Below the pieces are notes generated by a model. It ran no database searches. It had not been told where the DNA came from and worked only from the letters and a program-made list of their open reading frames with translations. Source: PSRJ01 sp963825305 (GTDB lineage Bacteria; Acidobacteriota; Terriglobia; Bryobacterales; Bryobacteraceae). From it: a stretch of DNA of 64,000 nt. The translations under genes and the position numbers were made by a program. Every line of letters begins with the position of its first letter. Position 1 is the stretch's first letter. The DNA is taken from contig CAWGTA010000016.1 of assembly GCA_963825305.1 (NCBI GenBank), forward strand, positions 62,001-126,000, read 5' to 3'. Positions 45,797 through 55,694 of this stretch are shown here, piece after piece.

Positions 45797-47398
45797 TTAA
45801 CGCCGAACAGGCTTATCCGACATGGCCGCCACATGGCTGTGCTTTCTGCCATAAGCGAAATACACCACCAAGCCGATGATCAACCATATGATCAGCCGCG
45901 CCCAATTAATCCACCCCAGCTTGTACATCATGTAACCGTTCGTGATCACACCAAGAACGGGTAAGAACGGCACCCACGGCGTACGGAATGGGCGTGGCTG
46001 ATCGGGGTTGGTGTGGCGCAAGATCAAGACTGCAATGCAGACGATGACGAACGCCAGAAGCGTCCCGATGTTCACCATCTTGCCGATATCGTCGATAGGC
46101 GTCACGCTTCCCACGATGGCCGCCAGCAGCCCTACCAGCATCGTGTTTTTATAGGGAGTGCGCCACTTGGGGTGGACGGCCGCGAAGAACTTTCTGGGCA
46201 GCAGGCCGTCGCAGGCCATGGCATATAACACGCGAGTCTGGCCCAGCAGCATCACCAGCATGACACTGGTCAGCCCTGCCAGCGCGCCCAGCGTAATGAC
46301 GTTGGAGGCGCCCGTCAAACCGCGGTCGAGGAATGCGCGCGCGATGGGTGCTTCGATGTTCACCTCTTGCCACGGAACCATGCCCGTCAGCACCCCCGCC
46401 ACCAATATGTACAAAGTCGTACATACCAGCAGCGAGGTAATGATTCCGATGGGCAGATCGCGCTGCGGATTGCGGGCTTCCTGCGCAGTAGTGGAGACAG
46501 CGTCGAATCCGATATAAGCGAAAAAGATGTAGGCGGCACCCGCGCCAATGCCGGAGAAACCATAGGGTGCGAACGAGGCCCAGCTCGAACCCCAGTTGAC
46601 CTTGCTGATGTACTGGGAGCCCAGCCCGATTACGAAAAGCACTACGGATACCTTGATTACGACGATTACGGTGTTGAAGCGGGCGCTCTCCTGGATTCCG
46701 ATTACAAGAATGGCGGTGATGACGAGGGCGATCAGAAACGCCGGCAGATTGAATCCAATCTCGGAACCGAAAAGGCGCGGCGCGTCTAAAAGCGCGTGCG
46801 CGCGGCTGACCAGCTCGGCCGATTGCGCTGCCGTGATGGCCGTCACGCGGTCCATAAAAGCCTGCGTGCCGGTGACCAATGAGGAGTCCGAGGCCTGGGC
46901 CATTTGCCGGGCGATCGTAGTTTCCGCGATGCGCAATCCGGTCCAGTGATCATACGCGAGCCACAGCGGAATCTTGATGTGGAGGACATCCATCAGCTCC
47001 ACAAAATGGTTCGACCAGCCGGAGGAAACCGTGCTCGCCCCCATGGCGTATTCGAGCGTCAAATCCCAACCGATGATCCAGGCAAACAGCTCGCCCAATG
47101 TGGCATAGGCGTATGTGTACGCACTTCCGGCAAGGGGGATCAGCGCTGCGAATTCCGCGTAGCAGAGGCCCGCAAAGGCGCAGCCGAGGCCCGACAGAAC
47201 GAACGACAGCATCAGCCCCGGCCCGGCATAGTGCGCGCCCAAACCCGAAAGTACAAAAATACCCGCTCCGATGATCGCCCCGACCCCTAGAGCGGTCAAC
47301 TGAAACGGTCCGAGAGTCCGCCGCAGGCTATGTTCGTTCTCCTGCCCGGCCTCGTCCAAGATAAGCTTCAGGGGTTTACGAATCAGTATACTGGCCAT
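45797..47398 (-). CDS. APC-family amino-acid permease
   Basis: A 533-residue transporter with 12 helices. ALGVGAIIGAGIFVLSGLGAHYAGP is the family signature of the first helix (GAIIGAGIF); then FAALIPLAGSAYTYAYATLGE, AAYIFFAYIGFDAVSTTAQE and SLLVCTTLYILVAGVLTGMV. It resembles CAT/YfnA-type permeases. An insertion at 215-280 adds a loop rich in alanine. ATG 47398 is chosen (MASILIRKPLKL); a longer frame from 47560 would overlap the next gene. It is divergent from the M13 peptidase gene with 73 bases between. Confidence 0.9.
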   Translation of the reverse strand: MASILIRKPLKLILDEAGQENEHSLRRTLGPFQLTALGVGAIIGAGIFVLSGLGAHYAGPGLMLSFVLSGLGCAFAGLCYAEFAALIPLAGSAYTYAYATLGELFAWIIGWDLTLEYAMGASTVSSGWSNHFVELMDVLHIKIPLWLAYDHWTGLRIAETTIARQMAQASDSSLVTGTQAFMDRVTAITAAQSAELVSRAHALLDAPRLFGSEIGFNLPAFLIALVITAILVIGIQESARFNTVIVVIKVSVVLFVIGLGSQYISKVNWGSSWASFAPYGFSGIGAGAAYIFFAYIGFDAVSTTAQEARNPQRDLPIGIITSLLVCTTLYILVAGVLTGMVPWQEVNIEAPIARAFLDRGLTGASNVITLGALAGLTSVMLVMLLGQTRVLYAMACDGLLPRKFFAAVHPKWRTPYKNTMLVGLLAAIVGSVTPIDDIGKMVNIGTLLAFVIVCIAVLILRHTNPDQPRPFRTPWVPFLPVLGVITNGYMMYKLGWINWARLIIWLIIGLVVYFAYGRKHSHVAAMSDKPVRR

Positions 47399-47471
47399 AA
47401 ATTCACTGTCTGAAACATACCAAACCGTAGCAAACTTCGCACCAAAAGCCCCTTTCGCACGTAAAATTGAA

Positions 47472-49503
47472 TTGGAGTCTACTCGCTTGCGAAAACTCAT
47501 CTTGCCGGCCTCCCTGTTTCTGGGGACGCTTTTTGGCCAAACCGCTTCGCAGTCTCCCAACCTTCACTTCGATCTCAAGGCGCTCGACAGAAGCGCGAAT
47601 CCCTGCGTCGATTTTTACCAGTACGCCTGCGGTTCGTGGATGAAGAACAATCCGATTCCCAACGATCAATCCCGCTGGGACCGTTTCGACGCGTTGGCGG
47701 AACGCAATCGCGAGATTCTGCGGGACATCCTGGAGGAGGCCGCGCGGCCCGATGCGAGTCGTGACGCGGTCACACAGAAGATCGGCGACTATTATGCCGC
47801 GTGCATGGACACCAAGACGATCGACGCCAAGGGCCTCGCTCCTATCCAGTCGGAGCTCGATCGGATCCGCGCACTGGCCGGACAAGGACCGCTTGGCAGG
47901 TGAGATCGCCCGGCTGCACCGCAGCGGCATGCCGGCGCTATTCGAGTTCGGGTCCGGACAGGATTTCAAGAATTCCAGCGCGGTGATTGCGCAGCTTGAC
48001 CAGGGCGGGCTGGCTCTTCCCGACCGCGACTACTATCTCAAGAGCGATGCGGATACGCTGGCAATCCGCCAGAAATACCTCGCTCACATCCAGCGCATCT
48101 TCGAGCTTGCCGGTGACCCGCCCGATCGAGCCAAGGCTGGAGCGGAAACCGTTTTGCGGATCGAAACCGAACTCGCCAAGGGCTCCCTGGACCGTGTTTC
48201 CCAGCGCGATCCGGAAAAGGTTTACCACAAGATGAACCAGCAGGAGCTGGCTAAGCTCAGCCCGGCGTTCCGCTGGAGCCAGTACTTCACCGATAGCGGC
48301 ACCCCGCAATTTCAGGACCTCAACGTTGCCTGGCCGGACTATTTCAAGGCTCTCAATTCGGCCCTCAGCACATTCAGCCTGGATGAGTGGAAGACCTATC
48401 TGCGCTGGCACGTGCTCCACTCGGAAGCGGCCCTGCTGCCGGCACCATACGTGGACGAGAACTTCGATTTCTACGGCAAGACACTGACCGGCGCCAAAGA
48501 ACTGCGGCCGCGCTGGAAGCGCTGCGTCGATTTCACGGACAGCCAATTGGGCGAGGCCCTGGGACGCAAGTTCGTCGAGCGCACCTTCGGCGCGGAAGGC
48601 AAAGAGCGGACGCTAAAAATGGTGGATGCTATCGAAAAGGCCCTGGGGCAGGACATTCAGAGCGTCGCCTGGATGACGCCCGCCACCAAGCAGCAGGCGC
48701 TGGTGAAACTGAAGGCCATCACCAACAAGATCGGCTACCCTGACAAGTGGCGCGATTACAGCAGCGTTCAAATCCGTAGAGACGACGCAGCGGGAAACGG
48801 AATGCGCGCGGACCAATTCGAGTTTCAGCGCCAATTGAACAAGATCGGCAAGCCGGTGGACCGCCTGGAATGGGGGATGACGCCTCCTACCGTGAACGCG
48901 TATTACGACCCGCTGATGAACAACGTGAATTTCCCGGCCGGAATCCTGCAGCCGCCGTTCTACGACAACGGCGCCGACGATGCCGTGAACTTCGGCGGGA
49001 TCGGCACGGTGATCGGCCACGAACTGACTCACGGGTTCGATGACGAAGGCCGTCAGTTCGACGCTCAGGGCAATCTGCGTGATTGGTGGACCCCCGCCGA
49101 CGCCAAGGCGTTCGGGGAGCGCGAAGCCTGTCTTGCCGACGAGTATTCCAATTTTTCTCCGGTTCCAGGCGTTCAGTTGAACGGTAAACTGACGTTGGGC
49201 GAGAACACGGCCGACAACGGCGGCGTGCGGCTCGCCTTGATGGCTCTCGTCAACACCATCGGCAACCAGCGCCCCAAGATGGACGGCTTCACTCCCGAGC
49301 AGCGCTTTTTCCTGTCCTTCGGCCAAATCTGGTGCGAAAACGAACGCGACGAATCGCTCCGTCTGCGGGCCCGTACCGATCCACATTCGCCTTCTAAATT
49401 CCGGGTCAACGGAGTGGTGAAGAATATGCCCGAGTTCGAGAAGGCCTTCGCCTGCAAAGCCGGTCAGCCGATGGTGCCCGCCAACGCCTGCCACGTCTGG
49501 TAG
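47472..49503 (+). pseudogene. M13 (neprilysin-like) metalloendopeptidase, one frameshift
   Basis: The first frame (47472-47903) has a signal peptide (LILPASLFLGTLFGQT) and SANPCVDFYQYACGSW; the second holds the rest: NAYYDPLMNNVNFPAGIL, the zinc motif VIGHELTHGFDDEGRQ, GENTADNGGVRLA with the Glu/Asp ligands and the terminal CHVW. The joint is at 47880: one extra G changes GCC-GAC-AAG to GCCGGACAAG. Corrected, it has about 677 residues, a normal M13 length. Translation as written would end at residue 143 and lose the active site. TTG 47472 or TTG 47487 is the start. Confidence 0.8.
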
Positions 49504-49519
49504 CGGCTACACTAAACGT

Positions 49520-52279
49520 ATGTCTAATACCGTGGGGCAGGCTTTTCGGCCTGCCGCCGCGCTTCCGCGCGGCGCGCCGGCCGGAAGGCCGGCGGCAGGC
49601 CGGAAGGCCTGCCCCACCATCGCTCTCCTACTACTAGCCGTCACTCCACTGGCTGCGCAGGAGTTCTGGCCCGGCGCAAACTACGACCCCCACATCCCCA
49701 CCTTCCGCCAGGTGCTCGGTTACGAACCGGGTGAGCGCATCACCAGCCACGCTGGGATCGTCCGTTACCTGGAGGCGCTGGCCGCCGCGTCCCCGCGCAT
49801 CAAGATCTTCGAATATGGCGAAAGCTGGGAAGGCCGCAAACTGGTCTACGCGGCCATCAGTTCCGAAACGAACATGAAGAAGCTGGCGGGCATCCGCTCC
49901 TCCCTCGAGCGCTTCGCCGATCCGCGGCAGACGTCCGAGGGCGAAGCGCGCAAGCTGGCGGCCACTCTGCCCGCCGCAGTCTGGCTGTCGTACGGAGTCC
50001 ACGGCGATGAGATTTCGTCGCCCGAAGCCGCACTGCTCACTGCCTATCACCTGCTGGCCGTGCGGCACGACACGATGGCAGACGCGATCCTGTCCAACGA
50101 CATCGTGCTCCTGGACCCGATCCAGAACCCCGATGGCCGCGATCGTTTCGTCAATTACTACGAGCAGACGCGGGGCCTGGAGCCGGACCCAAATCCAATG
50201 GCGGCCGAGCACAATCAGCCGTGGCCCGGCGGCCGCTACAACCATTACCTGTTCGATTTGAACCGTGACTGGATCGCCCTCACGCAGCCCGAGATCCGCG
50301 ACCAGGTGAAAGCGCTGCGCGAATGGCTGCCGCTGGTCTATGTGGACCTGCACGAGATGAGCGGCGACTCCACTTACTTCTTCAGTCCCGAGGCCGACCC
50401 CTACAATCCCAACCTCACCGCGGCGCAGCGGGAAAGCCTCACGCTGTTTGGACGCAACAACGCTCGCTGGTTCGACCGCTACGGGTTCGACTATTTCACC
50501 CGCGAAGTGTATGACGCCTTCTATGCGGGGTACGGCGCGAGTTGGCCGGCCTACTACGGCGGCATCGCGATGACCTACGAGCAGGCCTCGGTGCGTGGGC
50601 TGGTGAGGAGCCGGACGGACGGCACGACGCTGAGCTTTCGCGAAACCATACGGCATCATTTCGTGGCTTCGCTCTCGACGCTCGAAACCGCCGCGGCTCA
50701 CCGTGAAAAGCTGCTGGACGATTTCTACCGTTACCGCGCGTCGGCTATTCAGGAAGGCGCCAAGGATCCGGTGAAAGAGTACATCCTGCCGCGAGGGCGC
50801 GACGCTTCGGCGACCGACAAATTGGCCGCGATCCTGTTACAGCAGGGAATTGAAGTGAAGAGCGCCACCGCGCCGTTCCGGTCCGGCGATCGGGAATACC
50901 CGGCGGGGACGTACGTGATCAGCCTGGCACAGCCGGCCAAGCGCCTGATCCACACGCTGCTCGATCCGCGAACCGCAATGGACGAGCGCTTTGTGGCCGC
51001 CGAAGAAGCGCGCCGCAAGCGCAAGGAACCGAGCGAGATCGCGGATGTCACCGCCTGGTCGCTGCCTTTGATGTTCAACGTGGAGGCAATCGCCAACCCG
51101 AAGGTGTCGGAGGGCAGCTTCGAACCCGCGAGCGCCAAGCCTCGTCCCGGTGAGTTGCATAGCGCCCAAGCCACGGTGGCGTACCTGGTGCCGTGGGGCA
51201 GCCAGGCAGCGGCACGCATGCTGGCCTCCGCGCTGCGGCAGGGCCTCGCCATCCACACCGCCGACCGCGCCTTCACTCAGGAAACCCGCAATTATCCCGC
51301 CGGCACCTTGATCTTCAAGGTGAAGGACAATGCTGCCGAGTTGTCGCAAAAGCTGGCCGCGCTGGTCCGCGACACCGGCGCGGACGTCTATGGCGCCAAC
51401 AGCGGCTGGGTCGAAGAGGGCGTCAATTTCGGCAGCCGCTACGTGCTGCCGGTGCGCAAGCCGGCCATCGCCATAGCCTGGGATGTGCCTGCTGTGTCGG
51501 CGGCCGCGGGCGCCACCCGTTTTGTGCTGGAGCGCCAATACGGATACCCGGTCACACCGGTGCGCATGGAGCAACTGGCAGAGGCCGACCTTTCGAAATT
51601 CAACGTGCTCATCCTGCCGCCGGGAGGGGACTATGGCGCCTCGCTAGGCGACAGCGGAATCGAGCGCCTGAAGAATTGGGTGAATGCCGGCGGCACCCTG
51701 ATCGCTCTAGGTGAGGCCGTGGACTTCCTGACCGATCCGCAAGCCGGGTTGCTCGACATCCAGCAGGAGACCGCTCTCGGATCCAGCCAGGAAAAGAAGG
51801 ACGAACCGAAAGAGGATCAGCCGGAAGAAAGGAAGCGGGCTCCCGGCACCGAGATCGCGAGCGACGCGCAATTCGATCAGGCCACCCGCGCTACCGCGGA
51901 GCTGCCCGATACCGCACCGGGCGCCATCGTACGTGCACGCATACGGACCGGCCATTGGCTGACCGCCGGCGCGGGCGAAAGCGTGAACGCCATGGCGACG
52001 GGCCGTGTCATTTACGCGCCTATCAAATCCGATAAGGGCGTCAACGCGGTCTACTTCGAGGCGCCGGACCAGTTGCTCGCCGGCGGTTATTTGTGGGACG
52101 AGAACCGGCGCCAGATGGCTTACAAACCACTGGTGGTGGCGCAGCCTTCCGGGCGCGGCACGGTGGTGGCGTTCACCGCGGACCCCAATTTCCGCGGCAT
52201 GCTGGACGGCATGAACCTGCTGTTTCTCAATGCCGTGTTCCGCGGGCCGGCGCACGCCGCCGCCGCGCCCACCGAATAA
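49520..52279 (+). CDS. M14-family zinc carboxypeptidase with C-terminal glutamine-amidotransferase-like domain
   Basis: A 919-residue secreted enzyme. The zinc site is HGDE (H161, E164) and H278 in VDLHEMSGDSTYFF, with FEYGESWEGRKLVYAAISS before. The last third has a Rossmann-like GATase1 fold: VLILPPGGDYGASLGDSGIE and GGTLIALGEAVDFL, and ends in a region with a Lys/Glu-rich linker. The N-terminus is odd: residues 5-32 come from the 86-bp repeat at 49532-49617, and the hydrophobic signal core starts only after it (TIALLLLAVTPLAAQ). No start codon with a better site lies after the repeat. Confidence 0.87.
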   Translation: MSNTVGQAFRPAAALPRGAPAGRPAAGRKACPTIALLLLAVTPLAAQEFWPGANYDPHIPTFRQVLGYEPGERITSHAGIVRYLEALAAASPRIKIFEYGESWEGRKLVYAAISSETNMKKLAGIRSSLERFADPRQTSEGEARKLAATLPAAVWLSYGVHGDEISSPEAALLTAYHLLAVRHDTMADAILSNDIVLLDPIQNPDGRDRFVNYYEQTRGLEPDPNPMAAEHNQPWPGGRYNHYLFDLNRDWIALTQPEIRDQVKALREWLPLVYVDLHEMSGDSTYFFSPEADPYNPNLTAAQRESLTLFGRNNARWFDRYGFDYFTREVYDAFYAGYGASWPAYYGGIAMTYEQASVRGLVRSRTDGTTLSFRETIRHHFVASLSTLETAAAHREKLLDDFYRYRASAIQEGAKDPVKEYILPRGRDASATDKLAAILLQQGIEVKSATAPFRSGDREYPAGTYVISLAQPAKRLIHTLLDPRTAMDERFVAAEEARRKRKEPSEIADVTAWSLPLMFNVEAIANPKVSEGSFEPASAKPRPGELHSAQATVAYLVPWGSQAAARMLASALRQGLAIHTADRAFTQETRNYPAGTLIFKVKDNAAELSQKLAALVRDTGADVYGANSGWVEEGVNFGSRYVLPVRKPAIAIAWDVPAVSAAAGATRFVLERQYGYPVTPVRMEQLAEADLSKFNVLILPPGGDYGASLGDSGIERLKNWVNAGGTLIALGEAVDFLTDPQAGLLDIQQETALGSSQEKKDEPKEDQPEERKRAPGTEIASDAQFDQATRATAELPDTAPGAIVRARIRTGHWLTAGAGESVNAMATGRVIYAPIKSDKGVNAVYFEAPDQLLAGGYLWDENRRQMAYKPLVVAQPSGRGTVVAFTADPNFRGMLDGMNLLFLNAVFRGPAHAAAAPTE
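49532..49617 (+). repeat. 86-bp palindromic repeat, copy 2, inside a coding sequence
   Basis: The second copy, GTGGGGCAGGC to GCCTGCCCCAC. It begins 12 bases after the ATG of the M14 gene and is read through in frame, giving an Arg/Pro/Ala-rich segment (VGQAFRPAAALPRGAPA). Confidence 0.85.
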
Positions 52280-52356
52280 GCTATTTCGCCAGGCGCAATA
52301 CGAGAGCCTGCAAGAAACCCGATCCGGATGCCTGTGGTGCATCACCAGCTAATTGC

Positions 52357-53841
52357 CTACTGCGACAGGCGCGACACGATCGCGCTGGCTATCTGGGCGA
52401 ATTTCGCAGCAAGCTGCGACGCGTCCGGCGCGTTAACGTAACCCCCTACCGGCTGAGTGGGATCGTAACTCGTCGAGGCGGGCACATTTGCGATTCGCTG
52501 GAGAAGTACCGGATCCAGATCGTCGTATGGGTGGAGTGCTACGTTGCCGCTGAGACCGAGCGAGTAGATCGTAATTCTGAGGGTGGAGTCCGTTCGGAGC
52601 CGGGTCCCGGCGCCATCCGCTGCATTCTTGGAGAGTGCCACAAACTGCGCTTCGGCGGGATCGTTTGGCGTAGCATCCACCACCGCTACCTGTGAACTGG
52701 TTCCTGGCAAATAACTTCCAATTCCATACAAGTTGTCGCCATATGCATCGGTGGGTGGAACCGCTGTGAAATCCTGATTCCAGATCAGCGGATGGTTTCC
52801 ATCCATCGCGCATGCGCCCCCACCATGACCAATGACGGCCGTGCCAGTCATGGCCGCGTTAGCGTTGGGCGCAATGCTGAAGATTCCTTCAATATGAGGT
52901 GTCTCGCGGGCGACGTACCCAATAAGGGGTCCGCCTGCCGGCTTATCGCAGTTGCTGCCGGCTTTGATTTGGGTGGACCAATCGGCGCTAAATCCGTTGG
53001 GCGCTCCGTCGGTCATCAGTATCACCACATTGGCGCGCGAAGGCTGGGTTGCACCCCAGAAGGTCCTTATGGCGCTGTACGCTTGCTGTAAGCCCTCCAC
53101 GGTGTTAGTGTTGCCGTTGCAATTGAAGCTATTCAGCGCGGTGTATACGGTGCTGGCGTTGTTGATGGTTCCGGCCGGTGATTGGAAATTGGCAATCGGG
53201 GCAACCGTATAGGTATTTCCGCCGAAGGTCACCAAGCCGATCCTGTCGATATCCGGGTCGAATTGCGAGTAGCCCAGGAACGCTTGCGCATCGTTCTTGG
53301 CCCAGACACATGAAGCCGTACCGTTGATCTGGTTTTGCATGGAGCCGGATCCATCCAGCACCAGCATCAACAGAACACCCTGCCGCGTAGCCTGAGCCGT
53401 GAAGGAGATGTTGGCGGTTTGCTGGCCCAGGATCCGAAGAAAATAGAGGGGCGCCGTCACCCCGGCTGTCACCGTTACCAGTTTGGCTGTGGCCGTGGTC
53501 CCTGGAGTTCCCGCGCTTCCATTCTTGTCAATCTCCGAAATGGTGATGGCGTTGGCAACCGGCAAAGAGGCCATCGGCTGCGCACCCCAGTAGCCGTTAG
53601 GGAAATTAGCAGTGAGGAACTCCGAGCCGACGGTCTGGGCTGCGGCCGTATTGGGGTTCTGGGCGAGCGCGCGGACCGTAGCCAACGCCGCAGCGTCCAT
53701 CGCCCCCTGCAGTTTGGTGCGGATCAGGTACAGGGTGCCGACGTCAAAGCCAAGCCCTGCCACTAGCAGGGTGGAAGTCAGCGCTAGAGTCGTCAGAATT
53801 ATGGCGAAACCTTTTTCGCGCCGGGTCTTTGCAGCCTTCAT
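52357..53841 (-). CDS. TadG-like protein with von Willebrand factor A domain
   Basis: A 494-residue protein. The N-terminus has a basic start and membrane helix (GFAIILTTLALTSTLLVAGLG) plus the Tad pilin-like segment RTKLQGAMDAAALATVRALA. A vWA domain follows, with the metal site DGSGSM and the later T/D residues (ILMTDGAPNGF), and a long cysteine-containing middle. Such proteins are membrane-anchored and linked to Tad pili or surface adhesion. It is the third gene after two TadE-like genes, 42 bases downstream. No pilus ATPase or platform gene occurs here. Confidence 0.85.
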   Translation of the reverse strand: MKAAKTRREKGFAIILTTLALTSTLLVAGLGFDVGTLYLIRTKLQGAMDAAALATVRALAQNPNTAAAQTVGSEFLTANFPNGYWGAQPMASLPVANAITISEIDKNGSAGTPGTTATAKLVTVTAGVTAPLYFLRILGQQTANISFTAQATRQGVLLMLVLDGSGSMQNQINGTASCVWAKNDAQAFLGYSQFDPDIDRIGLVTFGGNTYTVAPIANFQSPAGTINNASTVYTALNSFNCNGNTNTVEGLQQAYSAIRTFWGATQPSRANVVILMTDGAPNGFSADWSTQIKAGSNCDKPAGGPLIGYVARETPHIEGIFSIAPNANAAMTGTAVIGHGGGACAMDGNHPLIWNQDFTAVPPTDAYGDNLYGIGSYLPGTSSQVAVVDATPNDPAEAQFVALSKNAADGAGTRLRTDSTLRITIYSLGLSGNVALHPYDDLDPVLLQRIANVPASTSYDPTQPVGGYVNAPDASQLAAKFAQIASAIVSRLSQ

Positions 53842-53883
53842 GTGCCATACTCCTCAACTGGTGCGATGCATCCGTCTACAGGC

Positions 53884-54588
53884 CTAGTCAATGGATCGCT
53901 GGTAGATCATCTTTCCCGCAAAATCCGTGAAGTAAGCTTCCGCAAGAAACACTGTGCCGCCAACGTTGCCTCCGCCGTTCGTCGGTAGATTGCTCATAAT
54001 CGCGTTGAACGAACCAGCGCTCACTTGGATTTGAGTGACCGTGTACTGACACGTTGTAGCCGTGCCCTGCGTCGGCGGAGGAAGATTGTTATCCCCTTGT
54101 TCGCAAGTACCCGTTGTGGTATTGAGATTACCGGCGGGAATGGTTCCCACGGAGGCCGGCGAACCTTGCGTGCCGATCAGTGTCTGGTTGCCGACAATAA
54201 TGCGGCGCTCAAGAACCGTTTGACTCCTATTAGCGCAGCCATTGCATCCCGGGTCGTTGGGGTTCACGTAGAAGTATTGCGACAGGACGATTGCCATAGG
54301 GCCAGTGCTGCCGCCGGTGACGGCGTTGCCGCCGTTGCCCTGCATCGCGAAGCTAGCCGCCAGCGTACTGGTCAACATCGTCTGATTGCCGGCGGTGGAA
54401 AAATCGATTCCTCTGGCGAACATCTGGCTGACATCGTTGACTAGTTCGACCTCCTCGACCGACCGGGTCAAGCGGAACCCGAGCGTCATCATGAACCAGA
54501 TCAGCGGAACCCAAAAAAAGCCGCTCACGAGGACAAACTCGATCATGGCTTGTCCACCTTGGCGCCGTTTTCTGCTTAGACTGCGCAT
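53884..54588 (-). CDS. TadE-like pilus-associated membrane protein
   Basis: A 234-residue protein with a basic N-terminus, then GGQAMIEFVLVSGFFWVPLI, the TadE segment with Glu at the helix start. The rest is a polar outer domain with cysteine pairs (GCNGCANR; CEQG; CQYT). ATG 54588 lies five bases from the previous gene's stop; a GTG 33 bases upstream is possible. Part of a three-gene set. Confidence 0.78.
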   Translation of the reverse strand: MRSLSRKRRQGGQAMIEFVLVSGFFWVPLIWFMMTLGFRLTRSVEEVELVNDVSQMFARGIDFSTAGNQTMLTSTLAASFAMQGNGGNAVTGGSTGPMAIVLSQYFYVNPNDPGCNGCANRSQTVLERRIIVGNQTLIGTQGSPASVGTIPAGNLNTTTGTCEQGDNNLPPPTQGTATTCQYTVTQIQVSAGSFNAIMSNLPTNGGGNVGGTVFLAEAYFTDFAGKMIYQRSID

Positions 54589-54592
54589 ATGC

Positions 54593-55135
54593 CTAACACC
54601 CACCCGGCGGCCAGGACCCAACCGGAGGACAATTTAACGGGTTACATGCTTGCGATACCCGAGATGCACTGACGTAAATACTCGCACTATTAGTCGAGCC
54701 CGCAGCGTACACCGATCCCTTTGGGTCGACGATGGGCGCAAGCAGCTTATAGGGATAGTTCTGGACAGACACCCGCACCACGCCCAAATCGACGGGAGCG
54801 TTGACAGCGGCTCCACTTTGATCGAAGAACTCGATATGCAGGGTCTGACATGCCAAAGTAGCAGTCAGGAACTCCGGAGCGCTGGTCTCAGCCACCTGGG
54901 CTATGGTGTTTTTCAAATCAGCTGCGCCATGCTGAACCTGCCCCGTAACCCCGGCCCGCGCGGCATCGTTACAAGCCTGCTGCAGTCTCGATTTTGCATA
55001 CATCACCCAACAAAGATTCCACGCCAGCCAGATCATCCCGAGAAGAAGTACGATGATGAAGCTGGATTCCACCAGTACGTTTCCGGCTCTGCGCCGCGCT
55101 TTTCGGGACCGTGCTGTAACGACGCCTTCGGACAT
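54593..55135 (-). CDS. TadE-like membrane protein
   Basis: A 180-residue protein with ARRRAGNVLVESSFIIVLLLG, the membrane-entering helix with a Glu in the TadE position, then KSRLQQACNDAARAGVTGQV, as in pseudopilins. The C-terminus is cysteine- and proline-rich (CNPLNCPPVGSWPPGGC). The ATG at 55135 is used; a longer frame starts at 55204. It is the first gene of the cluster and divergent from the BlaI gene at 55320. Confidence 0.75.
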   Translation of the reverse strand: MSEGVVTARSRKARRRAGNVLVESSFIIVLLLGMIWLAWNLCWVMYAKSRLQQACNDAARAGVTGQVQHGAADLKNTIAQVAETSAPEFLTATLACQTLHIEFFDQSGAAVNAPVDLGVVRVSVQNYPYKLLAPIVDPKGSVYAAGSTNSASIYVSASRVSQACNPLNCPPVGSWPPGGC

Positions 55136-55284
55136 GTTCTTCAAAATCTCAAAATCCCGCACCCCGGGACTTGCTCCACTTTCGCTGTTGCCAGAGTAAA
55201 CCATCTCGTGGTGCTTACCTCAGGGGGATTCCTCGATATCCGTCCCAATGCAGTTTGGTAATTCGCCCAGGTTAATTTTTCCTC

Positions 55285-55320
55285 TTGACATCGCCGTGAA
55301 TTAGTACTAATAAATTAGTA
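55285..55320 (+). promoter_or_regulatory. Leaderless BlaI promoter with overlapping palindrome
   Basis: TTGACA at 55285-55290, 17 bases, then TAATAA at 55308-55313. The perfect palindrome ATTAGTACTAAT (55300-55311) overlaps the -10, and the half-site ATTAGTA recurs at 55314-55320. The ATG at 55320 is at the expected start of transcription, so the mRNA has no leader. Confidence 0.6.
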
Positions 55321-55694
55321 TGAGACGTCGAAACCCCACTCTAACCGATCAGGAACTCGCCATCATGAAGCTGGTTTGGGAGCGCGAACAGGGCGTCACC
55401 GTCCGCGACATTTACGAAGCGCTCCTGGAACGGCGCAAAGTGGCGTATACCACCGTGATGACCATGATGCGGATTCTGGAGAACAAAGGATTCCTCAAGA
55501 AATCGCAAGACGAACGCGCGCATGTGTACCGCCCGGCGCAGCCCCAGGGACAGGTGATCGGCGCCATGGTGCGGGAGTTCGTCAACCGGGTATTCAACGG
55601 ATCGGCCGAACCGCTGCTGGTCCACCTGGTCGAGGATCATCACCTGACGCAGAAGGATCTGGAAGAGATCGCCAAACTGCGGAGGAAGTCATGA
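55320..55694 (+). CDS. BlaI/MecI/CopY-family transcriptional regulator
   Basis: A 124-residue winged-helix repressor (LTDQELAIMKLVWEREQGVTVRDI, YTTVMTMMRILENKGFL) followed by a short dimerisation helix (FVNRVFNGSAEPLLVHLVED). In the classical system BlaR1 cleaves BlaI when an inducer is sensed. ATG 55320 has no upstream ribosome site but lies at the predicted start of transcription. Its stop overlaps the ATG of the BlaR1-like gene, so the two are coupled. The target regulon is not apparent beyond its own promoter. Confidence 0.92.
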   Translation: MRRRNPTLTDQELAIMKLVWEREQGVTVRDIYEALLERRKVAYTTVMTMMRILENKGFLKKSQDERAHVYRPAQPQGQVIGAMVREFVNRVFNGSAEPLLVHLVEDHHLTQKDLEEIAKLRRKS

